Notes under the pieces: generated by a model
Databases searched by the model: none
Told to the model about the DNA's origin: nothing
Seen by the model: only the letters and a program-made list of their open reading frames with translations
Made by a program: the position numbers and the translations under genes
Part shown: piece after piece, positions 36,603 to 45,099 of the stretch
Numbering within the stretch: the first letter of the stretch is position 1
Layout of the letters: the number at the start of each line of letters is the position of its first letter
Assembly (NCBI GenBank): GCA_028679075.1
Contig: JAJRCF010000010.1
Location: 1-64,000 of the forward strand
Length of the DNA: 64,000 nucleotides
Direction: 5' to 3'
Origin: Methanoregula sp.
Lineage (GTDB): Archaea > Halobacteriota > Methanomicrobia > Methanomicrobiales > Methanospirillaceae

Positions 36603-36697
36603 GCACTCATGACACCCATACAGGGAAATGCACGTACCAATACCGTGACCGGGTGCTGGTCTCCTGCGATGAACAGATGTGAATGGGGGTATGGCAT

Positions 36698-39004
36698 ATG
36701 ATTAAAGAAATTTTTGAAGGTATTGCACATATCATCATTAAACGGCCGAAGCTGGTAGCCGGCTTTGTCATCGCCCTCTTCTGCATCGGTCTCTATGGAA
36801 TGACCACGCTTACGATGGCGACCGGCTGGGAGACCTACATCAATAAGGACACTCCCGCCGGGAACCTCCAGGCAAAATATGAGCAGGACTACAGTTCGGA
36901 TACGATCATCCTCATCATCGAGGCAGGGGACCCGCTGAGCCCGGATGTCCTTTCTTACATCGATAACCTCGAAACGGATATCCGGCAACAGCAGAATATC
37001 GACAGCATATACAGCATTACGGATGTCCTGAAGGCCTATAATGGAGGGACCCTCCCCTCATCGCGGGATGAAACACTGCGCATCGTCAACTCACTGCCTG
37101 AGAGCACACGCGAGAAGGTCTATCCTTCCAACGTGATGACCCTTGTCCAGATCCAGCTTACCGAGGGATTGTCGGAGGAGGTCCAGAAGACCGTCCTCGG
37201 CAACATGGAATCGATCATCGGGACATCCCCTGTTCCCCCCGGCGTAACTGTAGAAATGTCCGGTTCCCCCGCATTTAACCAGCAGATGAGCGAAGGGCTT
37301 TCGAGCAACATGGGTATCCTCATTGGAGGTGCCCTCGTCCTGATGATCATCACGATGGGGATCCTCTTTGCCTATGTCCGCCACCGGTTCATGCCGGTCC
37401 TGCTGGTCGCCATCGGCCTTGTCACCTCCCTTGGCCTGATGGGCCTTGCCGGCATCGCGCTGAACATGGCGGTGATCGGGGCCTTCCCGGTCCTGATTGG
37501 GCTTGGGATCGATTATGCGATCCAGTTCCACGCACGGTTTGACGAGGAAGCAAGAAAAGGATCGCTTGAGGATGCGGTCTTCAATACCGTGACCCGTACC
37601 GGTCCGGCGGTCATGTACGCAATGCTCGCCACATCCATGGGATTTTTAGCCATGTTTGTCTCGACTGTTACGATGATACAGTCGTTTGGCCTTGTGGCTA
37701 TCATCGGCATCAACACCTGCTACTGGGTGTCCTGCATCGGCATGCCAACGCTCGCACTCCTGCTGAACTACAAGCCAAAACCCGACCAGACCGGGCAGTG
37801 TTATGCCGTAGGAACAGATGCCTGCGATACGATCATCGGAAAACAGAAAAGCACCAAGAAGAGCTCCTTCTCCTATGGCGATTTCCTGACCAGCACCTCC
37901 GTAAAGATCGCAAAGAACCCGATACCTGTCCTTCTCATAGCCGGTCTTATCGCCCTCATCGGGTTCCAGATCGACCCGACCATCCCGGTCAGTTCTGATG
38001 AGAACTCGTTTGTCCCCTCGGATATGCCAGCCAAGATCAACATAGACAAGGTCAGCCGTGTGATCGGTGCATCCAGTACCGCGGACCTGATGGTCCAGGG
38101 GTCGCGGGTAACAGATCTCGATACCGTGATCTGGATGAAGGAGTTCCAGGATTACGAACTGGCGCACCATTCGCAATTGACCGGTGTGACGAGCATTGTT
38201 ACGTATATCCTCCAGTATAATGGCGGCGTGATGCCGGGGACCCAGGCCGAACTCAACAGCGTGCTGGCGAAAATACCGGAGGAGACACGGGAATCGGTTC
38301 TCAGCGACCCGATGTGCGGGATCATCCGGTTCAGCACCGAAGACATGGAGATGATGCAGCAGGAGACCTTAAAAGAGCAGATGAAGACAGAGATCGAATT
38401 CCTTGAACCACCGATCGGAATCACGGTACAACCCGCAGGAAGCTTCGAATTGTACACCACCCTCCTGGGGTCCATGTCGGAGTCAAAGGACCAGATGACC
38501 GTTCTCGGGTTCATCTTTGTCTTTGCCTTCCTGATCATCGTATACCGCCACCTCCACGCGGTCTCGCCGATCATTCCGATCATCTTCATTGTCGGCTGGA
38601 ACGCGGTCATGATGTACATCATCGGCCTTACGTACAACCCGCTCACGGCAACCCTCGGGTCGATGACCATCGGTGTTGCCGCAGAATACACCATCCTGGT
38701 CATGGAGCGGTACGCGGAGGAGGAAGAACGGTTGCATGATCCCATCGCCGCCATCCAGGAGAGCGTCCAGAAGATCGGCAGCGCCATCACGGTCTCGGGC
38801 CTTGCCACCTTCTTCGGGTTCTCGGCACTCTGCCTTGCAACATTCCCGATCATCAGCAACTTTGGTATCTCGACCCTGATCGCGGTCGCGTTCTCGCTGA
38901 TCGGCGCGATCTTCATCATGCCGGCTGTACTCTCGCTGATGGGCCAGTTAACGGAATGGCTTGAGAAAAGAAAAGCACCGCGAGCTCCTGAAGGGAGCGA
39001 ATGA
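36698..39004 (+). CDS. RND superfamily exporter, HAE3/MMPL type
   Basis: A 768-residue membrane transporter with the RND duplication: helix 1, large extracytoplasmic loop and helices 2-6, repeated twice. Charged or polar helix-4 motifs expected for proton relay are seen in FPVLIGLGIDYAIQFHARFDEEARKG (first half) and GSMTIGVAAEYTILVMERYAEEEERL (second half, where Asp is replaced by Ala-Glu). Archaeal HAE3 and MMPL relatives move hydrophobic compounds such as hopanoids or lipids. The ATG at 36698 is preferred because a GGGGGT ribosome site lies just upstream; 36683 is also open. It ends the COG1361 operon. Substrate unknown. Confidence 0.9.
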   Translation: MIKEIFEGIAHIIIKRPKLVAGFVIALFCIGLYGMTTLTMATGWETYINKDTPAGNLQAKYEQDYSSDTIILIIEAGDPLSPDVLSYIDNLETDIRQQQNIDSIYSITDVLKAYNGGTLPSSRDETLRIVNSLPESTREKVYPSNVMTLVQIQLTEGLSEEVQKTVLGNMESIIGTSPVPPGVTVEMSGSPAFNQQMSEGLSSNMGILIGGALVLMIITMGILFAYVRHRFMPVLLVAIGLVTSLGLMGLAGIALNMAVIGAFPVLIGLGIDYAIQFHARFDEEARKGSLEDAVFNTVTRTGPAVMYAMLATSMGFLAMFVSTVTMIQSFGLVAIIGINTCYWVSCIGMPTLALLLNYKPKPDQTGQCYAVGTDACDTIIGKQKSTKKSSFSYGDFLTSTSVKIAKNPIPVLLIAGLIALIGFQIDPTIPVSSDENSFVPSDMPAKINIDKVSRVIGASSTADLMVQGSRVTDLDTVIWMKEFQDYELAHHSQLTGVTSIVTYILQYNGGVMPGTQAELNSVLAKIPEETRESVLSDPMCGIIRFSTEDMEMMQQETLKEQMKTEIEFLEPPIGITVQPAGSFELYTTLLGSMSESKDQMTVLGFIFVFAFLIIVYRHLHAVSPIIPIIFIVGWNAVMMYIIGLTYNPLTATLGSMTIGVAAEYTILVMERYAEEEERLHDPIAAIQESVQKIGSAITVSGLATFFGFSALCLATFPIISNFGISTLIAVAFSLIGAIFIMPAVLSLMGQLTEWLEKRKAPRAPEGSE

Positions 39005-39136
39005 ACCCGGTCCGTGTTCCCCAATCATCCCCCTTTTTTAAAATCCATACCGGTAAACCCGGCTATAAAAAATCCTGCATCTGAAAAAACGCAGGGACAC
39101 GCCTTCAATCCGGAGAGTGCAGGGAAAATTACCTGC

Positions 39137-39673
39137 TCACTCGTCTTTCTCAGCATGCTCCACGATGGTTGGCAGGCCGGCCTCCCCCATCTGCCAGAGC
39201 GTGAGCGTGGCGCAGGAACGGATGATCTCGTCTGCATCGTTGAGCCGCTGCCGGAGTGGTTCCACGGCGGGCACCCCGATCCGGCAGAGGGCCTGCGATA
39301 AAAATCCCCGCAGTTCCCGGTCATCGCTTGCCATTGCCGCGATCAGCGATTCGATTGCCGGGATGCCGATCTCGCCGAGGGCGGCGGCAGCGTAGCGCCG
39401 GAACTCCCGGCTGTCGTGCTCTCGCATCGCGACGATCAGCGGTGCGACCGAGGACTCCCCAATCTTCGCGAGCGCAATCGCTGCGTACCAGCGCCGGTCA
39501 TTGTCCCCTGCTTCCGCGAGGGCCGCAATGAGGGGGGCGATTGCAGGCTTCCCGGTCTCCCGTAGGTGCGAGATCGCTTCATGCCGCTCTTCGATCCGCG
39601 GTGAGGCGAGGGCCGCAATCTGCTCCCGGATCTCCTCCCCGCTGACCTTCATCTCTCCACCGGTTTCTGTCAT
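39137..39673 (-). CDS. HEAT-repeat (PBS-lyase type) protein
   Basis: A protein of about 178 residues built almost entirely of five short HEAT/PBS-lyase repeats of about 31 residues (for example AIAPLIAALAEAGDNDRRWYAAIALAKIGE, then APLIVAMREHDSREFRRYAAAALGEIGI). Such proteins act as binding scaffolds and have no catalytic site. The start is uncertain: 39673 (MTETGG) is given, with 39652 (MKVSGEE) and 39703 as alternatives. Hairpin array B lies immediately upstream, so the array may form part of its leader. The last repeat ends TLWQMGEAGLPTIVEHAEKDE. Confidence 0.83.
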   Translation of the reverse strand: MTETGGEMKVSGEEIREQIAALASPRIEERHEAISHLRETGKPAIAPLIAALAEAGDNDRRWYAAIALAKIGESSVAPLIVAMREHDSREFRRYAAAALGEIGIPAIESLIAAMASDDRELRGFLSQALCRIGVPAVEPLRQRLNDADEIIRSCATLTLWQMGEAGLPTIVEHAEKDE

Positions 39674-39723
39674 ACCTGACAGTGATCTGCGCACTCCGCC
39701 CACTTGGCTTTTTCCATTTCCGA

Positions 39724-40079
39724 ACGGTCATCAGACCGTGAGGACGAGAAGAATTGCAAAGCAATTCTTCGAAGGTCGGCTGATGCCTCCCTTCTCATTG
39801 TCGTGGTTCAAAGATTTCTGTTGAAATCTTCTCTTCCTCAAGGTTCTGACGGACCTTTCGGATTCTGATGAACCACTCCAACTTCGAAGTCCGAGCAGTC
39901 ATCAGGCTGCGAGGAGGAGGAGAACGCATCAGCGTTCTTCGAAGACCCTGCGGGTCTTCTCGTTGTCGTGGTTCTGATGAACTACTTCAACTTCGAAAAG
40001 CCTGATGGCTCTTCTCGCGGTTCGGGGTTCGAAGATTTCCTGCGGAAATCTTCTCTTCCTCAAGGTCCTAGCGGACCTT
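39724..40079. repeat. Hairpin array B (largest of four)
   Basis: A chain of about ten short hairpins between the DUF1646 gene end and the HEAT gene start. Clear ones are: 39724-39739 (6-bp stem, loop ATCA); 39748-39770 (10-bp stem, loop AAA); 39811-39830 (8-bp stem); 39921-39938 (7-bp stem, loop ATCA); 39941-39959 (8-bp stem, loop TGC); 40031-40053 (10-bp stem, loop TGC); 40062-40079 (7-bp stem, loop TAGC). Between them lie linkers such as CTTCTCATTGTCG and CTCTTCCTC that recur in the other arrays. No open reading frame explains it. Confidence 0.88.
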
Positions 40080-40139
40080 TCGGATTCTGATGACCCTCCC
40101 CGATTCGAACCCCGATACAGTATCAGAATCACGTGATTA

Positions 40140-41258
40140 TCACACGAATCCCAGCCAGGCCGGGACAAAGAGGATGCCAAAGAAGAAAAGCATCATTGCC
40201 ATGCCAAGCGGGATGCCGACCCGTGCCCATTCGCTGCTGCTGATACTGAGCTTGCAGGCAGCGATGATGTTGGGGATGTTGCCGGGGATGAGCATCCCTC
40301 CGGCAATAAGCAGTCCCATCAGGGCGCTCGTGATCTGCTCCAGAGAGAGGGCGGGGCTGATCTCCGCCGCGGCAAGGGTTGCGTTGTCGAGCACGGCCGA
40401 GACAATGTTGATCCAGTACAGTCCGGCCGACGGGATTGCGATGACATATTCGAGAATGATCGGCTTGAAGCCTTCACCGAGGAAGACGAGCGCCATGATA
40501 AAGAGATAGACCTTACCGGCCCGCAACAGGATTTCCCTGAGCGTTTCGCGCTCTACGATACACTCGAGTTTCTCGTCGCCCGTATGGCTGCGGGAGAAGA
40601 GAACGACCCCCACGACCCCGAGAGCGAGGATGGAGGGGATGATATAGAGTGCAAGGCGGTCGAAGAGGAAGGTGAAACCTGCATAGTAGGGAGCGCCCGA
40701 GAGTTTGGAGACCACGATCGTAGAGAGGGGTTCACCGAGCGGGGTGAGGCCGGCGCCAAGCCCGATAGAGAAACAGGAGACCACTGTAATCTCCACCTTG
40801 GCCTTCCTGACAACCGGCAGGGCGTTGATGATCTCGACAAGGATGATCGCAGCAAGGATCGCGGAGATGATGCTCGACACCAGGCCGAGGATAACGATGA
40901 GCATAAAGACGATCAACCTGAGCGAGAAACGGTCAACCATCCCAACGATCGCTTCCTGCATCCGGTGGTGGAAGAAGTAGATCAGGAGGCCGAAGACGAG
41001 GACGATCTGGACGATCCCGATCGGGATCCCGAACAGGCTCGTGATCTGCAGCGGGGAGAGAAGCGCCTCTTTTATAATTTCCAGGCTCCAGCCGGTCTGC
41101 TCTCCGGGGATGACAATCAGTCCTGCAAGTGTCAGGGCCGCCACACCGCAGGTAAAGAGAAAGACCTCGAGGTTGCACTCGATGCATTTCACCCGGAACG
41201 GGAGTATGAGCACGAGCGCGAAGATGATGAGCAGCCCAAGGTTCGCAAACACGTCCAT
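40140..41258 (-). CDS. DUF1646 family membrane transporter (IT superfamily-like)
   Basis: A 372-residue membrane protein with about ten helices, matching archaeal DUF1646 proteins, which resemble ArsB/NhaD and citrate ion transporters. Two re-entrant-type motifs are visible: SIGLGAGLTPLGEPLSTIVV (about 165-185), with the TPLGEP typical of this superfamily, and the inverted partner ALMGLLIAGGMLIPGNIPNIIAACKL (about 320-345). These are probably the substrate or cation sites. Substrate unknown; cation or organic anion transport is the usual prediction. Its 3' end is at the start of hairpin array B. Confidence 0.85.
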   Translation of the reverse strand: MDVFANLGLLIIFALVLILPFRVKCIECNLEVFLFTCGVAALTLAGLIVIPGEQTGWSLEIIKEALLSPLQITSLFGIPIGIVQIVLVFGLLIYFFHHRMQEAIVGMVDRFSLRLIVFMLIVILGLVSSIISAILAAIILVEIINALPVVRKAKVEITVVSCFSIGLGAGLTPLGEPLSTIVVSKLSGAPYYAGFTFLFDRLALYIIPSILALGVVGVVLFSRSHTGDEKLECIVERETLREILLRAGKVYLFIMALVFLGEGFKPIILEYVIAIPSAGLYWINIVSAVLDNATLAAAEISPALSLEQITSALMGLLIAGGMLIPGNIPNIIAACKLSISSSEWARVGIPLGMAMMLFFFGILFVPAWLGFV

Positions 41259-41429
41259 ATCCTGTCTCCCGGGTTCCCGGCAGGGGATGAACAGCCGGTT
41301 CCTGCTGGAATGTGGGTTCCCGGAAGATTAATGGATTACTTTTCATGACACCGTCCCCTCCCGGGGTAACAAAGTATATTACCTACATCGGAAGTATAGG
41401 CAATTGATCATCTCTGAGGTGTGTGGGGG

Positions 41430-41627
41430 ATGGCGCAGGATCTCATGAAAACGATTAGTGCACTGCAGAACGCAGCAGTCGGGAACTGTAAGAAGCGGAT
41501 AGCAGATGCGGCACTGAGGGCAAAGGGCATTATCGGGAGCGATCCTCCGGATACCGAGACCTCCGAGCCCTGCCGGAAGCCCCTGTGCGGGGTAACATCG
41601 ATCCTGAAACGGAAACACGGACTCTAG
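41430..41627 (+). CDS. Possible small protein upstream of ahaH
   Basis: A 65-codon frame starting at ATG 41430 after a G-rich stretch and ending 12 bases before ahaH. The N-terminal half (QDLMKTISALQNAAVGNCKKRIADAALRAKG) could form a helix; the rest is Pro/Cys/Lys-rich. I do not recognise it. Its spacing to ahaH suggests translation in the same transcript, but coding status is not certain. Confidence 0.4.
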   Translation: MAQDLMKTISALQNAAVGNCKKRIADAALRAKGIIGSDPPDTETSEPCRKPLCGVTSILKRKHGL

Positions 41628-41639
41628 TGGGGGGGCATC

Positions 41640-41960
41640 ATGGATTCGGAAAAAACACTCCTGCAGCAGATCCGGGACAAGGAGCAGGAACTCGCTCAGG
41701 AGGTCGACGCTGCCCGGGCGGAGGCGGAGGCGTCCGTTGCCGCCGCGCGTGCTGAAGCCGAAGACCTGCTCTGTACGGCAGACAAGCTCGGGAAGACCAC
41801 TGCTGAACAGGTGTACTGGAAGGAGCGGGGGAGGACCGAGATCGAGATCGGGGACCTGAAAAAAGCAGCTGAACTGGACAGGGAGACCACCCAGGTACAG
41901 GGAGAGCGGAATGTTCCTGCCGCTGCGGAACGGATTGTCCGGTACGTAACATCGGAATGA
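41640..41960 (+). CDS. ahaH: A-type ATP synthase subunit H
   Basis: AhaH pairs with AhaE to form the peripheral stalk that joins the A1 head to the membrane domain. The 106-residue protein is nearly all coiled coil, with heptads rich in Ala, Glu, Asp and Arg (EQELAQEVDAARAEAEASVAAARAEAEDLL), as expected. It directly precedes subunit I with a 27-bp gap. The remaining subunits are encoded on the other strand at 48.7-54.9 kb, so the usual single operon is split here. Confidence 0.88.
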   Translation: MDSEKTLLQQIRDKEQELAQEVDAARAEAEASVAAARAEAEDLLCTADKLGKTTAEQVYWKERGRTEIEIGDLKKAAELDRETTQVQGERNVPAAAERIVRYVTSE

Positions 41961-41987
41961 GGCCGGGGATGCCCGGCAGGGAGTTGT

Positions 41988-43922
41988 ATGCTCCAGGCAA
42001 TGAAACGCATCCAGGTGATCGGGCCAAAGGATGAACTGGGCCGGGCAGTCGACCTGTTGTACCGGGCGGGCACCGTCCATCTCGAAAACGCACCGGAACT
42101 CATATCACGGGGCGAGATCTGCCTCGACCGTGTCAGGCAGGAGGAGGCCACGGCCGTTGCCGAAGTCCTCGGGAAGACCAGCGCTATCTTTTCCACCCTC
42201 CCTCCCATCGAAGATGATCCGGACCGCCAGGCACAGCTCCGGGCATCTCTTGAAAAAAAGACTCACGCTGAGCTTGTTGAACGGGCGCGGGAGATCATCC
42301 ATACCCTCGAGACAACGACACGGGAGCTGGCGGCAAAGAAAAGCGAGCTTACGCTCTCGATCACAACGCTGAACCGGTACGAGAAGGTACTTGATATCAT
42401 CCAGCCGGTTGAGAAGGAACTGCCGGTACTGGAGGGATTCGAGGTCACGATCCTCCTCATCCAGGAGGAGCACCGGGACGTCCTCGCGCTGATCAAGAAA
42501 GAACTGGACACGATCACCGGCGACCGGTTCGAGATGACCGCAACAACGGTCGATGCCGATACCCTCGCTGCCATCATGGTCTTTCCCAAAAAGTACTCCG
42601 AGGAGATCCATTCCTTTATTTATTCCGTGAACGTGAACGAGGTGAGGCTCCCGAAAGAATACTCAGGCCGGCCGTTTTACGAGATGTATGCCCTGCTCGC
42701 AGACAGCAGGATGCGGGCCCAGGACGAGATCGCCCGTATCGATGCAGACCTGCTCACGTTCTCAAATACGTGGTACCAGGAACTTGTTGTCATCAGAAAG
42801 CAGCTTGAGAATATCCATGGGGAACTCGGGGAGTACCGGAACTTTGGGATCTCGGAGTACACGTTTGTCATCATGGGCTGGATCCCGAAAAAGTACCTCA
42901 AAAAGACTGAACAGGCCCTGCACGATACCTTTGGCGACCGTGTGATCGTCTGCGAACTCCCGACAACGGGAAAGGATATGGAAGATGCCCCGGTCTTCTA
43001 TGATAATCCGTTCTGGGTGAAACCGTTCGAGGTCATCATGCAGCTCGTCTCCCCGCCACGGTACCGCGAGGTCGATCCGTCCCCTGTCCTTGCGATCTTC
43101 TTCCCGCTCTTCTTCGGCATCATGGTCGGCGACATCGGGTACGGGCTCGTTATCCTCGCCTTCGCGCTCATTATCCGTCACCGTTTCGCAGCAATCGCGT
43201 TTGCAAAAAGCCTTGCCGACATCCTGATAATCTCGTCAATACCGACAATCATCTTCGGGTACCTGTTCGGCGAATTCTTCGGGGACCTCGGGGAGGTGAT
43301 GGGCTGGCTCCACCCGGTGCACATCCTCGGCATCACCTGGAACCGCGTGGAGGCAATGATCCCGATGCTGATCCTCGCCATCGCGATCGGGGTTATCCAC
43401 GTGGTCCTGGGTCTCCTCATCGGCATCCGGAACGCGGTGATCACAAAGAGCCGCAAGCACCTTTATGAAAAGTGCGGCATGCTGATGATGATCCTGGCAC
43501 TCGTCATCCTGATGGCGATGCTCGGCGGCGTTATTTCGGATACCGCGATCTACCCGGTAGTCGCCCTCATGGTCATCGCCCTGCCTCTCATCCTGATGGG
43601 GGCGGGGGTGTTCGGCACAATCGAGGTGATGGGCACGGTCGGTAACATCCTCTCGTACGCCCGGCTGATGGCAATCGGCATGGCCTCGGTGATCCTCGCG
43701 ATGGTGGCAAACGAGCTCGGCGGGGCATTCGAGTTTGCCATCATCGGGATCATCGTTGCTATCCTGCTGCACGCACTCAATATCGTGCTCGCGATGTTCT
43801 CCCCTTCGATCCACTCGATGCGTCTCCATATCGTGGAGTTCTTCTCGAAGTTTTACGAAGGGGGCGGGATGAAGTATAAACCGTTCCGGAAAAATGCGGA
43901 TGCAGAAGGGGCGGGGGAGTGA
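41988..43922 (+). CDS. ahaI: A-type ATP synthase subunit I (a-subunit)
   Basis: The 644-residue membrane stator that holds the half-channels for H+ or Na+. Residues of about 1-340 form the cytoplasmic arm that contacts the peripheral stalk, and the C-terminal 300 residues contain about eight helices. The region FFPLFFGIMVGDIGYGLVILAFALI and the helix YARLMAIGMASVILAMVANELGG carry the conserved Arg and polar residues that face the c-ring (subunit K). The end HIVEFFSKFYEGGGMKYKPFRK is typical. The start is ATG 41988, with ATG 42000 (MKRIQVIG) an alternative. The gene is followed by a palindromic terminator-like spacer. Confidence 0.95.
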   Translation: MLQAMKRIQVIGPKDELGRAVDLLYRAGTVHLENAPELISRGEICLDRVRQEEATAVAEVLGKTSAIFSTLPPIEDDPDRQAQLRASLEKKTHAELVERAREIIHTLETTTRELAAKKSELTLSITTLNRYEKVLDIIQPVEKELPVLEGFEVTILLIQEEHRDVLALIKKELDTITGDRFEMTATTVDADTLAAIMVFPKKYSEEIHSFIYSVNVNEVRLPKEYSGRPFYEMYALLADSRMRAQDEIARIDADLLTFSNTWYQELVVIRKQLENIHGELGEYRNFGISEYTFVIMGWIPKKYLKKTEQALHDTFGDRVIVCELPTTGKDMEDAPVFYDNPFWVKPFEVIMQLVSPPRYREVDPSPVLAIFFPLFFGIMVGDIGYGLVILAFALIIRHRFAAIAFAKSLADILIISSIPTIIFGYLFGEFFGDLGEVMGWLHPVHILGITWNRVEAMIPMLILAIAIGVIHVVLGLLIGIRNAVITKSRKHLYEKCGMLMMILALVILMAMLGGVISDTAIYPVVALMVIALPLILMGAGVFGTIEVMGTVGNILSYARLMAIGMASVILAMVANELGGAFEFAIIGIIVAILLHALNIVLAMFSPSIHSMRLHIVEFFSKFYEGGGMKYKPFRKNADAEGAGE

Positions 43923-44004
43923 TCCGGATCTGTTGGGTATTTTTTCAGCAGGGTCCGGCTGAAAACTTTTGAGCAAGGTCTGGTTGATCCGGAAACGGTT
44001 TTCA

Positions 44005-44024
44005 ATCGCGATCATGATCGCGAT
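44005..44024. terminator. Perfect 20-bp palindrome between convergent genes
   Basis: ATCGCGATCA/TGATCGCGAT followed on the + strand by a run of T's at 44027-44032. A second inverted repeat, CAATCAA-GGT-TTGATTG, lies near 44060-44076. The convergent position after ahaI suggests bidirectional termination. Archaea use U-tracts, so the T-run may matter more than the stem. Confidence 0.5.
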
Positions 44025-44112
44025 GATTTTTTAAATCAAAGTCTGCCGAAAATTTTTCAATCAAGGTTTGATTGGAAAAAGATGTGAACTTGTAATTTTC
44101 AACCATCCGGTG

Positions 44113-44697
44113 TCACTTGGCTGTTACCGTCGCTTTAACAATATACGTTGCATTCTCAACGGACGGGACGAGTGTTTTGCAACGCCCATTGAGGCAGCCG
44201 CGAGCAGCCCTGTCATCACCGTACCAGAGATAGTATGTCCCAACAGAAGTGACTGAATCGGCAAGACTTTTAGTATACTCATGCGCATTTTTATCCAGAC
44301 TGCTGACGATATGCCACTGGTAATTGGGATCTAAATCATCTATACTTGGATATGTTGTGCCATTGATGGTCAGGGTTTCCAGATACATCCGGTCAAGGTA
44401 TCTGCTGTAGGTCATCCACGTGTAATTATATCCTGCGGAGCGGAGCATGATATAAAAAGTATTTCTGCCGCGTGCTTTAGGATCGGACATGATTGCTGAT
44501 TTGTAATCCTGGGAGGACGTATCTTTGGCAAGATCCATCATCACGGGATCTGCCCTTAGCGATATGTCAGCAACGACCTTTCCCTCTGCTGCAACTGGGG
44601 GGATTATTGCATTGCACCAAAAACCGATTATCACGAGAAAGAGTAGCAATCCGATCCTAAATACGGGACCTTTTCTTTTCTTTTCGTTCTGTTTCAT
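44113..44697 (-). CDS. Secreted protein sharing a C-terminal domain with the PKD protein
   Basis: A 194-residue exported protein. The lead KQNEKKRKGPVFRIG plus a hydrophobic segment forms a signal sequence ending near VAAEG. The rest (about 38-194) has no known family that I can name. Residues of about 85-194 resemble the end of the PKD protein at 46690: YTWMTYSRYLDRMYLETL against a similar W..Y..YGYYLEQL; TYPSI..YQWHIV..LD; and YYLWYG..AA followed by PS.ENATYLVK-like ends. It is convergent with ahaI and divergent from the caspase-like gene. Probably a surface protein; function unknown. Confidence 0.75.
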   Translation of the reverse strand: MKQNEKKRKGPVFRIGLLLFLVIIGFWCNAIIPPVAAEGKVVADISLRADPVMMDLAKDTSSQDYKSAIMSDPKARGRNTFYIMLRSAGYNYTWMTYSRYLDRMYLETLTINGTTYPSIDDLDPNYQWHIVSSLDKNAHEYTKSLADSVTSVGTYYLWYGDDRAARGCLNGRCKTLVPSVENATYIVKATVTAK

Positions 44698-45099
44698 GTT
44701 ATCACATCAAGCGCCGGACTGACTGGGCGATGGGATATAATTAATTATTATATGTTGATTTAAAAATTTTGTTAAATAATTTTATTTTATTGTATTGCTA
44801 TTTACGTAATTAGGCATGCAGGTATTCAGAGAAAAAACTCCATTGCCTGTCTTTGCCCCGGTCATAACGATGGAGACGTTGCTTGTACAGGCCCTAGCGG
44901 AAATATCGGGATAGTGCGGGCATCTGAAAAAATGATTTTTTATTTAACGTGGTAAATTTACAATTTTGTCATAAAAGTTAAATCAAAAAAATTAATAATA
45001 TCAATTTGTTAAATAGATTCTGTGAGATTATTTTTCGATAATTCATTCACTTTTCTGTTATGTAGTGACAGGAGTGTCACGTCTTTGGGGTAATAGAAA
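44698..45099. other. AT-rich divergent promoter spacer of about 400 bp
   Basis: Between the divergent secreted-protein and caspase-like genes. Strongly AT-rich stretches at about 44745-44800 and 44985-45020 could hold promoters for both. I see no gene, RNA fold or clear repeat. Confidence 0.4.

Noticed and set aside
39724-40079. CRISPR array
   Set aside because: Repeat units differ in length and sequence, there are no uniform unique spacers, and no cas genes are nearby.
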